Shown here: positions 23,871-35,411 of the stretch, one piece after another
Position numbering within the stretch: the stretch's first letter is position 1
Layout of the letters: each line of letters opens with the position of its first letter
Translations under genes and position numbers: made by a program
Assembly (NCBI RefSeq): GCF_005876955.1
Contig: NZ_SSCL01000002.1
Span: 310,001 to 374,000 of the forward strand
Length of the DNA stretch: 64,000 nucleotides
Direction of reading: 5' to 3'
Source: Sinomonas gamaensis
GTDB lineage: Bacteria > Actinomycetota > Actinomycetes > Actinomycetales > Micrococcaceae
The notes under the pieces: model-generated
Database searches by the model: none
Told to the model about the DNA's origin: nothing
What the model saw: the letters and a program-made list of their open reading frames with translations, nothing else

Positions 23871-24472
23871 CGGATCTCCTTCCGTCCCCTGGCCATCCAT
23901 TGGTCGGCTGTGCCGTCGAAGGGCCCTGTAGCGTCCCGGACCGCCGCGAGGATGCGCGCGCACTCCTGTCGGACCGCATCCACCAGGGCCTGCGGATAGT
24001 GCATGCTGACGCGATGCTCCTCGAACTCGTCCTCATCGTCGACGAACACTCCCCGCGAGGATGACTGGATGACGTCGAGGTCCATGTCGACCATATGGAA
24101 TTCCACCGCGCCGGAGGCGTTGGCAGAAGGGTCCCGGATGCGGTGCCAGGACAGATCCCACGCGAGGTCCACATAGACCCGGAATTCCCCCGGGTTCTCA
24201 TCGTCGTAGAAGGTCGCCGCGTACGCGCCCTGACGCGGGACCAGGAGGACCGCGTCGGTGAGAGTGTGCAGTGCCATCCCCGGTCGGGAAATGAACTCCC
24301 CGCGTCCCTGATAGATCCACCAACCGTGCCGGTCCTCGCCGAGGTGCACACCCGGCACAACCCAGTGGGCTCCGCCGTCCCACTTCCGGTTCCGCGCCAC
24401 GACGAGGTCCCCCGGGCGCGGGAGATCGCTGGGCAGCGGCGCCACGGCTGGTGCGAGGGTCTCGGGAATCAC
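23867..24472 (-). CDS. DUF402 family protein (probable nucleoside di-/triphosphatase)
   Basis: The 201-residue protein has the DUF402 core: a beta-barrel with [32 protein letters not shown] and [11 protein letters not shown], whose aspartates and glutamate make the metal site. Characterised relatives are nucleoside tri-/diphosphatases (Ntdp) and FomD, which cleaves a CMP-linked compound. The GTG start at 24472 overlaps dxs by 4 nt. Being coupled to dxs is suggestive because the MEP pathway uses CTP and CDP-linked intermediates, but no direct evidence links the activities. The N-terminal 30 residues ([20 protein letters not shown]) are well conserved in this style of protein. Confidence 0.82.
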   Translation of the reverse strand: MIPETLAPAVAPLPSDLPRPGDLVVARNRKWDGGAHWVVPGVHLGEDRHGWWIYQGRGEFISRPGMALHTLTDAVLLVPRQGAYAATFYDDENPGEFRVYVDLAWDLSWHRIRDPSANASGAVEFHMVDMDLDVIQSSSRGVFVDDEDEFEEHRVSMHYPQALVDAVRQECARILAAVRDATGPFDGTADQWMARGRKEIR

Positions 24473-26451
24473 AGCTGCGGGAGGCTCCCGGTGCTTGGCG
24501 CAGGCTGCCCGGGGAGCGGGCGCGCGAAGGGGACCTTGGTGCCGAGGACCTGCGCGACGATGTCGTGCGTGACCTGCCGGGCGGTGAGGCCCACTCGTGC
24601 GAGCACCTCGGATCGCGTGCCGTGATCGAGGAACTCGGCCGGCAGCCCCACTTCGTTCAGCGCGGTGTCCACCCCCGCGGCCCGCATCTCCTGGCGGATG
24701 CGCGAACCCACTCCCCCGGCCCGCACTCCGTCCTCGAGGCACACCACGATCCGGTGCTGGGCCGCCAACCGGACGACGCTTGCCGGGACCGGCAGGACCC
24801 AGCGCGGGTCGACGACGGTCGAGCTGATGCCCTGGTGGTCCAGGCGCTCGGCCACCTCGAGTGCGAGGTCGCTCATCGCGCCGACCGCAACGAGGAGGAC
24901 GTCTGGGCCGCTCCCATCGCTCTCGGAACCAGCCGCCCTGCGCAGGACGTCCACGCCGTCGTCGAGGCGTTCCAGCGCCTCGGTCTCGGGGCCGACCGTG
25001 CCCTTCGAGAACCGGACGACCGTCGGGGCGTCAGACACCGCGACCGCCTCCCGGAGCTCTTCCCTCAGACGCGTCGCGTCCCGCGGTGCGGCAAGATGCA
25101 GGCCGGGGACGCTCTGGACGAGCGCCATGTCCCACTGGCCGTGGTGGCTGGCTCCATCAGGTCCCGTGACGCCGGCCCGGTCGAGCACCACGGTCACGCC
25201 GGCCTTGTGCAGCGCGACATCCATGAGCAGCTGGTCGTACGCGCGGTTGAGGAACGTCGAGTAGACGGCCACCACGGGATGGAGGCCGCCGAAGGCCATG
25301 CCCGCGGCGCTGGTCATCGCATGCTGCTCAGCGATGCCGACGTCGAACACCCGGTCTGGGTGCCGCTCTGCGAACTTGTGGAGGCCCACGGGAATGAGCA
25401 TCGCACCCGTGATACCGACGACGTCCGGCCGCTCGTCCGCGATCGCGGCAATCTCATCTGCGAAGACACTGGTCCACGACGCCGCCCCGCCCGAGCTCAC
25501 GGGCTCGCCGGTGAGCGGATCGATGACCCCTACGGCGTGGAACTGGTCGGCCTCGTTCGCCCGCGCCGGAGCGTAGCCGCGGCCCTTCTCGGTGATCGCA
25601 TGCACGATCACCGGCCCGGCGAAGTGCTTCGCGGCTGTGAGCGCGTTCTCGACCGCCCTCTCGTCATGTCCGTCGACGGGACCGAGGTACTTGAGGCCGA
25701 GGTCCTCGAACATGCCTTGGGGAGCCCACCAGTCCTTGACGCCCTTCTTGGCCGCATGGAGGCTCTTGTACGCGAAACGGCCCACAGCGCCGCCCTGCTG
25801 GAGGCGCTGCTTCCAGAACTCGAGAGTGCCCTCGTAGGCGGGGGCTGCGCGCACGGCGTCGATGGCCGGCCTCAGCGAGGCGAGGTAGTCCGCGAGTCCC
25901 CCGACCGTCGGGGCGTACGACCGCCCGTTGTCGTTGACGACGATCACCACGCGGCGGTCCTTGTCCGCGGCGATGTTGTTGAGGGCCTCCCAGGCCATAC
26001 CGCCGGTGAGGGCACCGTCGCCGACCACCACCACCGTGTACCGGTCGCCCTGGCCCGTGAGCTTGCGGGCCTTCGAGATGCCGTCCGCCCAGGACAGAGA
26101 CGAGGACGCGTGCGAGGACTCCACGACGTCGTGCTCGCTCTCGGTCCGCGAGGGGTAGCCCGAGAGCCCGCCCTGCTGGCGGAGCGTCGAGAAGTCCTGC
26201 CGTCCAGTCAGGAGCTTGTGCACATACGACTGATGGCCGGTGTCGAAGATCACGCTGTCGCGCGGCGAGTCGAAGACCCGATGGATCGCGAGCGTGAGCT
26301 CGACGACTCCCAGATTGGGGCCGAGGTGGCCCCCCGTCTGCGCGACGTTGCGAATGAGGAACCGGCGGATCTCTTCGGCCAGATCCGCCAGCTCTTGGGA
26401 GGTGAGGCGATCGAGGTCTTTCGGTCCGCGAATGCTCTCCAGAATGCCCAA
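24469..26451 (-). CDS. dxs: 1-deoxy-D-xylulose-5-phosphate synthase
   Basis: This 660-residue TPP enzyme makes DXP from pyruvate and glyceraldehyde-3-phosphate, the first step of the MEP isoprenoid pathway. Signatures: [29 protein letters not shown], the TPP motif [26 protein letters not shown] and [16 protein letters not shown] choose a TTG start at 26451: AAGGAG lies 7 nt upstream and the protein then begins [10 protein letters not shown], as in its relatives. An ATG at 26481 is open but has no ribosome site. The C-terminal domain is complete. It heads a unit with the DUF402 gene and an unknown gene (4-nt overlaps). Confidence 0.97.
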   Translation of the reverse strand: MGILESIRGPKDLDRLTSQELADLAEEIRRFLIRNVAQTGGHLGPNLGVVELTLAIHRVFDSPRDSVIFDTGHQSYVHKLLTGRQDFSTLRQQGGLSGYPSRTESEHDVVESSHASSSLSWADGISKARKLTGQGDRYTVVVVGDGALTGGMAWEALNNIAADKDRRVVIVVNDNGRSYAPTVGGLADYLASLRPAIDAVRAAPAYEGTLEFWKQRLQQGGAVGRFAYKSLHAAKKGVKDWWAPQGMFEDLGLKYLGPVDGHDERAVENALTAAKHFAGPVIVHAITEKGRGYAPARANEADQFHAVGVIDPLTGEPVSSGGAASWTSVFADEIAAIADERPDVVGITGAMLIPVGLHKFAERHPDRVFDVGIAEQHAMTSAAGMAFGGLHPVVAVYSTFLNRAYDQLLMDVALHKAGVTVVLDRAGVTGPDGASHHGQWDMALVQSVPGLHLAAPRDATRLREELREAVAVSDAPTVVRFSKGTVGPETEALERLDDGVDVLRRAAGSESDGSGPDVLLVAVGAMSDLALEVAERLDHQGISSTVVDPRWVLPVPASVVRLAAQHRIVVCLEDGVRAGGVGSRIRQEMRAAGVDTALNEVGLPAEFLDHGTRSEVLARVGLTARQVTHDIVAQVLGTKVPFARPLPGQPAPSTGSLPQL

Positions 26452-26528
26452 ACGGCGGCTCCTTGCTCGATACATGCTCAACCCACTGTAGCGCCTCGCG
26501 CGCCGGGGCCCGGATCCGCCATGGATGC

Positions 26529-26564
26529 GGGAAGGGCCCCCACCCTTGGGTGGAGGCCCTTCCC
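26529..26564 (-). terminator. Terminator between acnA and dxs
   Basis: A 10-bp stem GGGAAGGGCC/GGCCCTTCCC extended by an inner CCACCC/GGGTGG stem lies 21 bases beyond the acnA stop. There is no T-run, yet the hairpin is strong and separates the two transcripts. Confidence 0.6.
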
Positions 26565-26584
26565 GTCAGCCTGTCAGCTGGAGA

Positions 26585-29434
<2,850 letters not shown>

Positions 29435-29490
29435 TGCACCACTCCTCTCGCAACATTGCCATCTTTGCCGCGCTCCAAGACCGTTGCTAG

Positions 29491-29504
29491 TTAGGGAAGC
29501 CTAA
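29491..29504. promoter_or_regulatory. TTAGG-N4-CCTAA inverted repeat upstream of acnA
   Basis: TTAGGGAAGCCTAA has 5-bp arms and lies 56-70 bp upstream of the acnA start. The arms match the half-sites of the DtxR/IdeR iron box, but the full 19-bp box is poorly matched (about 11 of 19), so iron control of aconitase is only a possibility. Confidence 0.3.
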
Positions 29505-29605
29505 GCTGGCTTGCGTTGAGCGCGCACAGGCTCACGGCGCCAGCACCATCCTAGTGCGGACGGAGCGAGGAGGAACCGGCCGCTTAGGAAAGGGCCGCAG
29601 CTGGC

Positions 29606-30937
29606 TCAGCTGCCGGGCCGCAGCAGCGCGACAGTCTCTACGTGGTGCGTCTGCGGGTACAGATCGAACGCTCGCAGCCACTCCAGCGTCCACCCGCCAT
29701 CGCGGAACCAGCCGAGATCGCGGGCGAAGGAGGCAGGATCGCAGGCCACGTAGGCGATGGCGCGCGGGGCGAGGTCGACAAGACCGCGCACGACCTCGCG
29801 CCCCGCCCCGGCGCGGGGAGGGTCGAGGACGACGGCGTCGAAGCGAGTCCCAGCATGACGCCGCAGCACCCGCTCGACTCGCCCTTGGACGACGTCGACC
29901 TGCGGCTGCCGCTTGAAGGTCCGCCGCGCGTCGCGGCTGGTGCCGGGGGCTCCCTCGACCGAGAGCACGGCGCCCGAGGGACCGACGGCCGCGGCCAGGG
30001 GAGCCGTGAACAGGCCGGCCCCAGCGTAGAGGTCGGCTGCCACCGAGCCCTTCAAGAGCACGGGCTCGACCGCCTCAAGCGCCGCGCGCATGAGGGTTTC
30101 AGCGGCACGGCGGTGGATCTGCCAGAACCCCTCGCCCGTCACGGTGTAGTGGAAGCCCTCGACCTCCTCTGTGACCGAGCCGCGCCCTCGGAGTGTCAGG
30201 GGCGCTCCGCCCTCGGGTCCCACCGCACTCACCGAAGCGCGCGGATCCACGGCCTCGACGAGCCTGGCCAAACGCGAAGAGTCCACGCCGTCCTGCAGCG
30301 TGAAGATGACAAGGGGCGCACCGCCGGCGGCCGGAGCGGCCACCTCCACCCGCTCGACGCCGGAGAGGTCCGCGTCCCACAGGCCGAGGTCCTCGATCTC
30401 CTCGACGGCGAGTGGCATGTCCCAGATCGGCACCACGGTGTCGGAGCGGTGGGCATGCATCGCGAGCCGCCCCTCGCCGTCGACCGCAAAGCTGCAGCGC
30501 GTCCGCCAGTGCAGCCCGTCGCCGGGAGAACTCCCGCCGTAGACGGGCACCGGCTCGACGACGACGTCGAGCTCCACATGCGCAAGCCGCGAGAGCTGCT
30601 CACGCACCACGGCGGCCTTGAGCCGGCGCTGCTCGGAGAGCTCGATGTGCCCGAACTCCGCCCCGCCCACCGGAAGAGTCCCGGCGGCATAGGCAGAGGG
30701 CGAGTCCGCCGGGGCCCAGACATGCGGACGCCGAGAGGGCGCCGGTTCGAGGACCTCGACGACGTCCGCCCGCCAGAACTTCTTGCCCTCCTCCGCATCC
30801 GTGAGCTGCACACGGACGAGCTCTCCGGGAATGCCATGGCGGACGAAGACGACGCGCCCTTCGTGCCTCGCCACGGTGTGTCCCCCGTGGGCGATGGGCC
30901 CGAGCCGGAGCTCGAGCAAGGTCGGGGAGTCGCTCAC
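29606..30937 (-). CDS. Class I SAM-dependent RNA methyltransferase, TrmA/RumA family
   Basis: The 443-residue uracil-C5 methyltransferase has a TRAM-like N-terminal domain (ELRLGPIAHGGHTVARHEGRVVFVRHGIPGE), a SAM-binding region DLYAGAGLFTAPLA, the DPPRAGAG loop, nucleophile C399 in YVACDPASFARDL and the base E434 in HHVETVALL. It methylates a uridine in tRNA or 23S rRNA; the target cannot be assigned. Cysteines for the RumA-type Fe-S cluster are not evident. The start is GTG at 30937, overlapping the upstream permease stop by 4 nt. The coupling to a potassium permease is unusual and may be a chance feature of the lineage. Confidence 0.88.
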   Translation of the reverse strand: MSDSPTLLELRLGPIAHGGHTVARHEGRVVFVRHGIPGELVRVQLTDAEEGKKFWRADVVEVLEPAPSRRPHVWAPADSPSAYAAGTLPVGGAEFGHIELSEQRRLKAAVVREQLSRLAHVELDVVVEPVPVYGGSSPGDGLHWRTRCSFAVDGEGRLAMHAHRSDTVVPIWDMPLAVEEIEDLGLWDADLSGVERVEVAAPAAGGAPLVIFTLQDGVDSSRLARLVEAVDPRASVSAVGPEGGAPLTLRGRGSVTEEVEGFHYTVTGEGFWQIHRRAAETLMRAALEAVEPVLLKGSVAADLYAGAGLFTAPLAAAVGPSGAVLSVEGAPGTSRDARRTFKRQPQVDVVQGRVERVLRRHAGTRFDAVVLDPPRAGAGREVVRGLVDLAPRAIAYVACDPASFARDLGWFRDGGWTLEWLRAFDLYPQTHHVETVALLRPGS

Positions 30938-32907
30938 AGTTCCTGCAGCCTCCTCGACGCCTCTGAAGACTTGAGCTGCCACGGCACGCTCGCCACCATC
31001 ACGCCCGGTTCGAAGTGCAGCCGCGCCTTGATGCGCAATGCCGTCTGGTTGTGGACCAGCTGCTCCCACCATTTGCCCACCACGTACTCGGGGATGTAGA
31101 CGACGATGAGATCGCGCGGCGACTCGCGCCGCATGCTGTCGATGTACTCCAGCAGCGGCGTGACCGTCTCACGGTAGGGGCTGGCCAGGACGGTCAGGGG
31201 AACTGGAATATTGAGCTTCTCCCAGTCCGCAATCGTCTGGGCGGTCTCCTCCGGGCTGATGTCGACCGTCACCGCGTCGAGCCGGGAAGGCCGTGACGCT
31301 CGGGCGTACGCGAGGGCGCGGAGCACGGGCTTGCGCACGTGTGAGACGAGGAGGACGGCGTGCACGCGGCTCGGCAGCGCGCGGGCCGAGGCGTCGTCGC
31401 CGACCGCGAGCTCGCGGGCCACGCTGACGTAATGCGCCCGGATGCTCCACATGATGAGGAACAGGACGAACATCGCCAGCAGCGCGATCCACGCGCCATG
31501 CTCGAACTTCGTGATGAGGACGATCACCAGGACCGTGGCCGTCATGCCGAAGCCAATCGAGTTGACCACCCGGGACCGCTGCATCCTCTGGCGCACACTG
31601 CGGTCCTTGACGCGCTTGAGCTCCCTGGTCCAGTGGCGGATCATCCCGAACTGGCTCGCAGTGAACGAGACGAACACTCCGACGATGTAGAGCTGGATGA
31701 GTCGGGTCACGTCGGCGTTGAAGGCGACGATGAGCACGAGCGCGCCGGCCGCGAGGAGGATCACACCGTTGCTGAAGGCGAGGCGGTCGCCGCGGGTACG
31801 CAGCTGACGCGGAAGGAACCCGTCTTGGGCCAAGATGGACGCGAGAATGGGGAAGCCGTTGAACGCGGTATTCGACGCGAACACCAGGATGACGCCGGTT
31901 GCGGCCACCACGATGTAGAACGCAACGCTTCCGTTGCCGAACACGGCATCGGCGATCTGCCCGATGGCCGGCGTCTGGACGTAGTCGGACGGCAGCGGCG
32001 CGCCGCCCACCCGGAGCTCGCCCGCGGGGTCCTGGACGATGTGGACGTGGGTCGCGTTGGCGAGGAAGAGGATCCCGGCGAGCATGCTCGCCGCAACGAC
32101 GCCGAGCAGCAGCAGCGTCCTGGCCGCATTGGCGCTCTTCGGCGGCCGGAAATTGGGGACGCCGTTGCTGATTGCCTCGACGCCCGTGAGCGCGGCAGCG
32201 CCGGATGAGAAGGCGCGGAGCAGGAGGAAGGCCCCGGCGAGCCCCACGAGCCCCTGATCGAATTCACTCGACGGGACGATCTCGAAGCCAGCGCTCACGG
32301 CAGGCCGGAGGCTCCCCGTGAGGAACTGGAACAGGCCGATGAGCGTCATGCCGATGATCGAGGCCATGAAGATGTAGGTCGGCGCGGCGAACACTGTTCC
32401 CGCTTCCTTCACGCCTCGCAGATTGACGAGGGCCAGGATGAGGACGCCGACCACGGCGATCGACGCCTGGTCGCCCTCGAGGGACGGAACAGCCGTCGTG
32501 AGGTAGTTCGCTGCGGAGGACATCGACACGGCGACGGTGAGCACGTAGTCGACAAGGAGCGCCGATGCTACGGTGAGGCCGGCGAACCGGCCGAGGTTCG
32601 TCGTCGCGATCTCGTAGTCGCCGCCGCCCGAAGGGTAGGCGTGGACGTTCTGGCGGTAGGAGGCTACGACGGTGAGCAGGACGAGCATCACGGCAATGCC
32701 CACCCACGGCGAGAGGGCGACGGCGCTCACCCCGGCGAGGGCGAGGGTCAGCAGGATCTCGTCAGGCGCATAGGCCACCGAAGAGAGCGCGTCGGAGGCG
32801 AAAATGGGAAGTGCGATCCGCTTCGGGAGGAGCGTGTGGCTCATCCTGTCGTTGCGGAAGGGCCGCCCCACGAGCACCCGTTTCACCGCGTTGAATATCT
32901 GCAGCAC
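30934..32907 (-). CDS. KimA-like potassium/amino-acid-polyamine (APC) permease
   Basis: The 657-residue protein has about 12 membrane helices (roughly 30-480) and a soluble C-terminal domain of about 170 residues. It has the APC/KUP-like start FASDALSSVAYAPDEILL and the YPSGGGDYEIATTNLG loop, which fit the KimA (YdaO) potassium importers. The C-terminal domain (RVHAVLLVSHVRKPVLRALAYA...) is a universal-stress-like fold. Divergent genes encode TrkA/RCK regulators, supporting a potassium role. Without alignment I cannot exclude another APC substrate. The ATG at 32907 is used, and the stop overlaps the RNA methyltransferase start by 4 nt. Confidence 0.85.
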   Translation of the reverse strand: MLQIFNAVKRVLVGRPFRNDRMSHTLLPKRIALPIFASDALSSVAYAPDEILLTLALAGVSAVALSPWVGIAVMLVLLTVVASYRQNVHAYPSGGGDYEIATTNLGRFAGLTVASALLVDYVLTVAVSMSSAANYLTTAVPSLEGDQASIAVVGVLILALVNLRGVKEAGTVFAAPTYIFMASIIGMTLIGLFQFLTGSLRPAVSAGFEIVPSSEFDQGLVGLAGAFLLLRAFSSGAAALTGVEAISNGVPNFRPPKSANAARTLLLLGVVAASMLAGILFLANATHVHIVQDPAGELRVGGAPLPSDYVQTPAIGQIADAVFGNGSVAFYIVVAATGVILVFASNTAFNGFPILASILAQDGFLPRQLRTRGDRLAFSNGVILLAAGALVLIVAFNADVTRLIQLYIVGVFVSFTASQFGMIRHWTRELKRVKDRSVRQRMQRSRVVNSIGFGMTATVLVIVLITKFEHGAWIALLAMFVLFLIMWSIRAHYVSVARELAVGDDASARALPSRVHAVLLVSHVRKPVLRALAYARASRPSRLDAVTVDISPEETAQTIADWEKLNIPVPLTVLASPYRETVTPLLEYIDSMRRESPRDLIVVYIPEYVVGKWWEQLVHNQTALRIKARLHFEPGVMVASVPWQLKSSEASRRLQEL

Positions 32908-32973
32908 GAAGACACGGTATGCGCTGGGCGCGGCAAGTCATAGTCGCGCGCAGCTGAGAGGCTGTGGATTCGG

Positions 32974-32979
32974 TAGATT
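32974..32979 (+). promoter_or_regulatory. -10 box 6 nt before the trkA GTG (leaderless candidate)
   Basis: TAGATT ends 6 nt before the GTG at 32986, so transcription would begin at the start codon itself. No ribosome site lies in between. The 78-bp region also serves the divergent permease gene. Confidence 0.45.
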
Positions 32980-32985
32980 GAACCT

Positions 32986-33660
32986 GTGGCTCATTACGTC
33001 ATCATGGGATGCGGGCGCGTCGGCGTGACCCTCGCCCACACACTCGAGGACTCGGGCCATTCGGTGGCCATCATCGACCAGGACGACCGCGCCTTCCGTC
33101 GTCTCCGGCGCACTTTCGGCGGCCGGAAGGTCACGGGCATCGGCTTCGACCGTGACACCATGCGCCAGGCCGGGATCGAAGAGGCCTATGCCTTCGCCGC
33201 AGTGTCCAGCGGCGACAACTCCAATATCCTCGCCACGCGCGTAGCACGCGAGACGTTCCACGTGCCGCACGTCGTGGCCCGCATCTATGACCCCGGCCGT
33301 GCGGAGATCTACCAGCGGCTCGGCATCCCCACGGTGGCTGCGGTGCGCTGGAGCGCCGACCAGGTCCTGCGGCGGATCCTGCCCGAGGCCGGAATCGCGG
33401 GAGACTTCCGCGACGCTTCCGGCAGGCTCGTGCTGACGGAAGTCGACCTCGATGCCGGGTGGCTCGGCGAGCCGATCACGTCGATCGAGAAGGCAGCTCC
33501 GGTCAGAGTGGCATATCTCACGCGTTTCGGAGAGGGAATTGTCCCTGCCCCGAGCACGAGCTATCAGGAAGGCGACACCGTCCACGTCATGATGCGGCTC
33601 GAAGACTCCTCGGAAGTCAGCCGCATCCTGACGGCGCCGCCGGTGAAGGAGGGGCTGTGA
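32986..33660 (+). CDS. TrkA-family potassium uptake regulator (RCK), CeoB-like
   Basis: The 224-residue protein has an RCK-N domain with the NAD(H)-binding MGCGRVGVTLAHTLEDSGHSV (residues 7-27) and an RCK-C domain from about 135. It binds nucleotides and gates a potassium channel or transporter at the membrane. The partner may be the KimA-like permease diverging from it or an unseen Trk/Ktr subunit. The start is GTG at 32986 with a TAGATT box 6 nt upstream and no ribosome site, fitting leaderless translation. Its stop overlaps the next TrkA gene by 4 nt. Confidence 0.92.
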   Translation: MAHYVIMGCGRVGVTLAHTLEDSGHSVAIIDQDDRAFRRLRRTFGGRKVTGIGFDRDTMRQAGIEEAYAFAAVSSGDNSNILATRVARETFHVPHVVARIYDPGRAEIYQRLGIPTVAAVRWSADQVLRRILPEAGIAGDFRDASGRLVLTEVDLDAGWLGEPITSIEKAAPVRVAYLTRFGEGIVPAPSTSYQEGDTVHVMMRLEDSSEVSRILTAPPVKEGL

Positions 33661-34376
33661 AGGTCATCATCGCGGGCGCGGGCAGCGTCGGCTCATCGAT
33701 CGCGCGGGAACTCCTCGCCCACCGCCACGATGTGCTGCTCATCGACCCCAAGCCCGAGGTCATCGGCCGCAGCGGACTCCGAGGCGCGAAGTGGCTCGTT
33801 GGAGACGCGTGTGAGATTTCGACGCTCAAGGAAGCCCGTGTCGACGAGGCCGACGTCGTGGTATCCGCAACGGGAGACGACAAGGTGAACCTGGTCGTCT
33901 CCCTCCTGGCCAAGACCGAATTCGGGGTGGGCCGCACGGTCGGCCGCGTGAACAATCCCAAGAACGACTGGATGTTCGACGGCTCGTGGGGTGTCGACGT
34001 GGCCGTCAACACGCCGCGCCTCATGACCGCGCTCGTCGAGGAGGCCGTCGAGATCGGCGACGTCGTGCGCCTTCTGACCCTGCAGACCGGCGTCGCGTCC
34101 CTCGTCGAGTTCACCGTCCCGCAGCACTCGGAGCTGATCGGCCGGACGGTCGGGCAGGTCGAGTGGCCTGCCGACGCCGCACTCGTGGCAATTTTGCGGG
34201 ACCAGTCGCCGATCGCGCCGAGCATCGACGACGTCATCGAGCACCGCGACGAGCTGTTCTTCGTCACAACCCTTCCCGCCGAGGACGAGCTGCGAGACCT
34301 GCTGGCCCCGGGCAATGGACAGGAGTCCGAGGAGCTGCCCACAGATGAGAACGAGGACGACCTGTTCGACGGGTGA
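33657..34376 (+). CDS. TrkA-family potassium uptake regulator (RCK), CeoC-like
   Basis: The 239-residue second RCK protein begins VKVIIAGAGSVGSSIARELL with the GxGxxG dinucleotide site at 7-12. It has an RCK-C domain around 135-215 and an acidic C-terminal tail (about 215-239, SEELPTDENEDDLFDG). Paired TrkA proteins (CeoB/CeoC) are typical of actinobacteria and probably form a hetero-assembly on one transporter. The GTG start at 33657 overlaps the first gene by 4 nt, so the two are coupled. The stop lies 27 bp from the convergent DUF3159 gene. Confidence 0.92.
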   Translation: MKVIIAGAGSVGSSIARELLAHRHDVLLIDPKPEVIGRSGLRGAKWLVGDACEISTLKEARVDEADVVVSATGDDKVNLVVSLLAKTEFGVGRTVGRVNNPKNDWMFDGSWGVDVAVNTPRLMTALVEEAVEIGDVVRLLTLQTGVASLVEFTVPQHSELIGRTVGQVEWPADAALVAILRDQSPIAPSIDDVIEHRDELFFVTTLPAEDELRDLLAPGNGQESEELPTDENEDDLFDG

Positions 34377-34403
34377 TCCGAAGGCTCGAGCGCTCCGCGC
34401 GGC

Positions 34404-35099
34404 CTAGCGTTCCGCGGCTGAGACGGCTGGCCGCGTGACAAGCCACGCGAGCCAGAGGCCGAGCGCATAGAGCGGCACCCCCAGGATGAGCCGCATGGTT
34501 CCGAGGGCCACGAGCCCCGGATCGCCCATGAGGTAGAGGGGAACCTCGACGACGAGCCGCAGGGCGAGGACGGCGACCATGATCCATGTGCCGATCCGAT
34601 ACTGCCGAGACCGCTGGGCGTCCTGGCGCCAGTGGACACCCTCGCTGCGGAGGAATCCGAACACGACGCCCATGAGCGGCCATCGGACTGCGATCGAGAT
34701 GACGAGAGCCAGGATGTACACGGCGTTCGTGAGGAACCCCGAGACGTAGAAGTTCTCTGCCTTCCCTGTGAAGAGCGCGAGGGCGGCCGAGACCGCGATT
34801 CCGACAACGCCTGCGAACGCTTGAGTCAACGGAGTCCGCGTCACAAGGCGCGCGACAACGAAGACCGCCGCGACCACGAGGGAGAAGACGGTCGAGAGCA
34901 CGAGGTCCCGCAGGACCGTGAAGGCGACGAGGAAGACAACGCCCGGAACCACGCTCTCGAGGACTCCCCTGACGCCGCCGGCGCTCTTGAGGACGTCGAT
35001 TCGGCCGTCGTCGTGCCGGTGGACCCCTGCCTTCGCAGCGTAGGCCGCCGCCAGCTCGGCGGCGGTCGGCTCTTCGCGGGGCTGTCCCTCGGTGCCCAT
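34404..35099 (-). CDS. DUF3159 membrane protein
   Basis: The 231-residue protein has a hydrophilic N-terminus (about 1-45) followed by five or six membrane helices. The pattern LESVVPGVVFLVAFTVLRDL, FYVSGFLTNAVYILALVISI and WIMVAVLALRLVVEVPLYLMG matches the actinobacterial DUF3159 family, whose function is not known. The ATG at 35099 directly abuts the OB-fold gene stop. It is the last gene of the DUF3710-OB-DUF3159 unit, a conserved arrangement in Micrococcaceae as I remember it. Confidence 0.88.
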   Translation of the reverse strand: MGTEGQPREEPTAAELAAAYAAKAGVHRHDDGRIDVLKSAGGVRGVLESVVPGVVFLVAFTVLRDLVLSTVFSLVVAAVFVVARLVTRTPLTQAFAGVVGIAVSAALALFTGKAENFYVSGFLTNAVYILALVISIAVRWPLMGVVFGFLRSEGVHWRQDAQRSRQYRIGTWIMVAVLALRLVVEVPLYLMGDPGLVALGTMRLILGVPLYALGLWLAWLVTRPAVSAAER

Positions 35100-35411
35100 T
35101 CAGTCCTCCTTGGCCAGGATCTCGTACCGTGGGTTGTAGATGGTCGGCTCACCGTGGGGTGTCGAGAGCATTCCCGAGAAGCGGAGGGGAGTCCCCGCTT
35201 CGATGCCGCGGATCCGCCTGCGACCGAGCCAGAACAGGCGGATAGCCGGCCCCCGGCCGGGGCGTTCAGCGTCCGGGGACTCGATCATCGCGCTGAAGCT
35301 CGGTGGCTGGCTTGGCGGCACAAACGTCACCGACCGGATGACTCCTTCGCCCTGGACCACGCCGCGGTCGGGGATCCGGGAGAAGTCGAGCGATGTGCCC
35401 CGATCAGCCAA
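35100..35411 (-). CDS. Small OB-fold nucleic-acid-binding protein
   Basis: This protein of about 103 residues shows a five-strand OB-fold pattern: GVVQGEGVIRSVTFVPPSQPPSFSAMI, AIRLFWLGRRRIRGIEAGTPLRFSGMLSTP and PTIYNPRYEIL. The strand RLFWLGRRRIRGIEAG is typical of RecG-wedge-like OB domains. The start is uncertain; a TTG at 35411, 8 nt inside the DUF3710 gene, gives the most compact protein. It is cytoplasmic and probably binds single-stranded DNA or RNA. It abuts the DUF3159 start. Confidence 0.78.
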   Translation of the reverse strand: MADRGTSLDFSRIPDRGVVQGEGVIRSVTFVPPSQPPSFSAMIESPDAERPGRGPAIRLFWLGRRRIRGIEAGTPLRFSGMLSTPHGEPTIYNPRYEILAKED

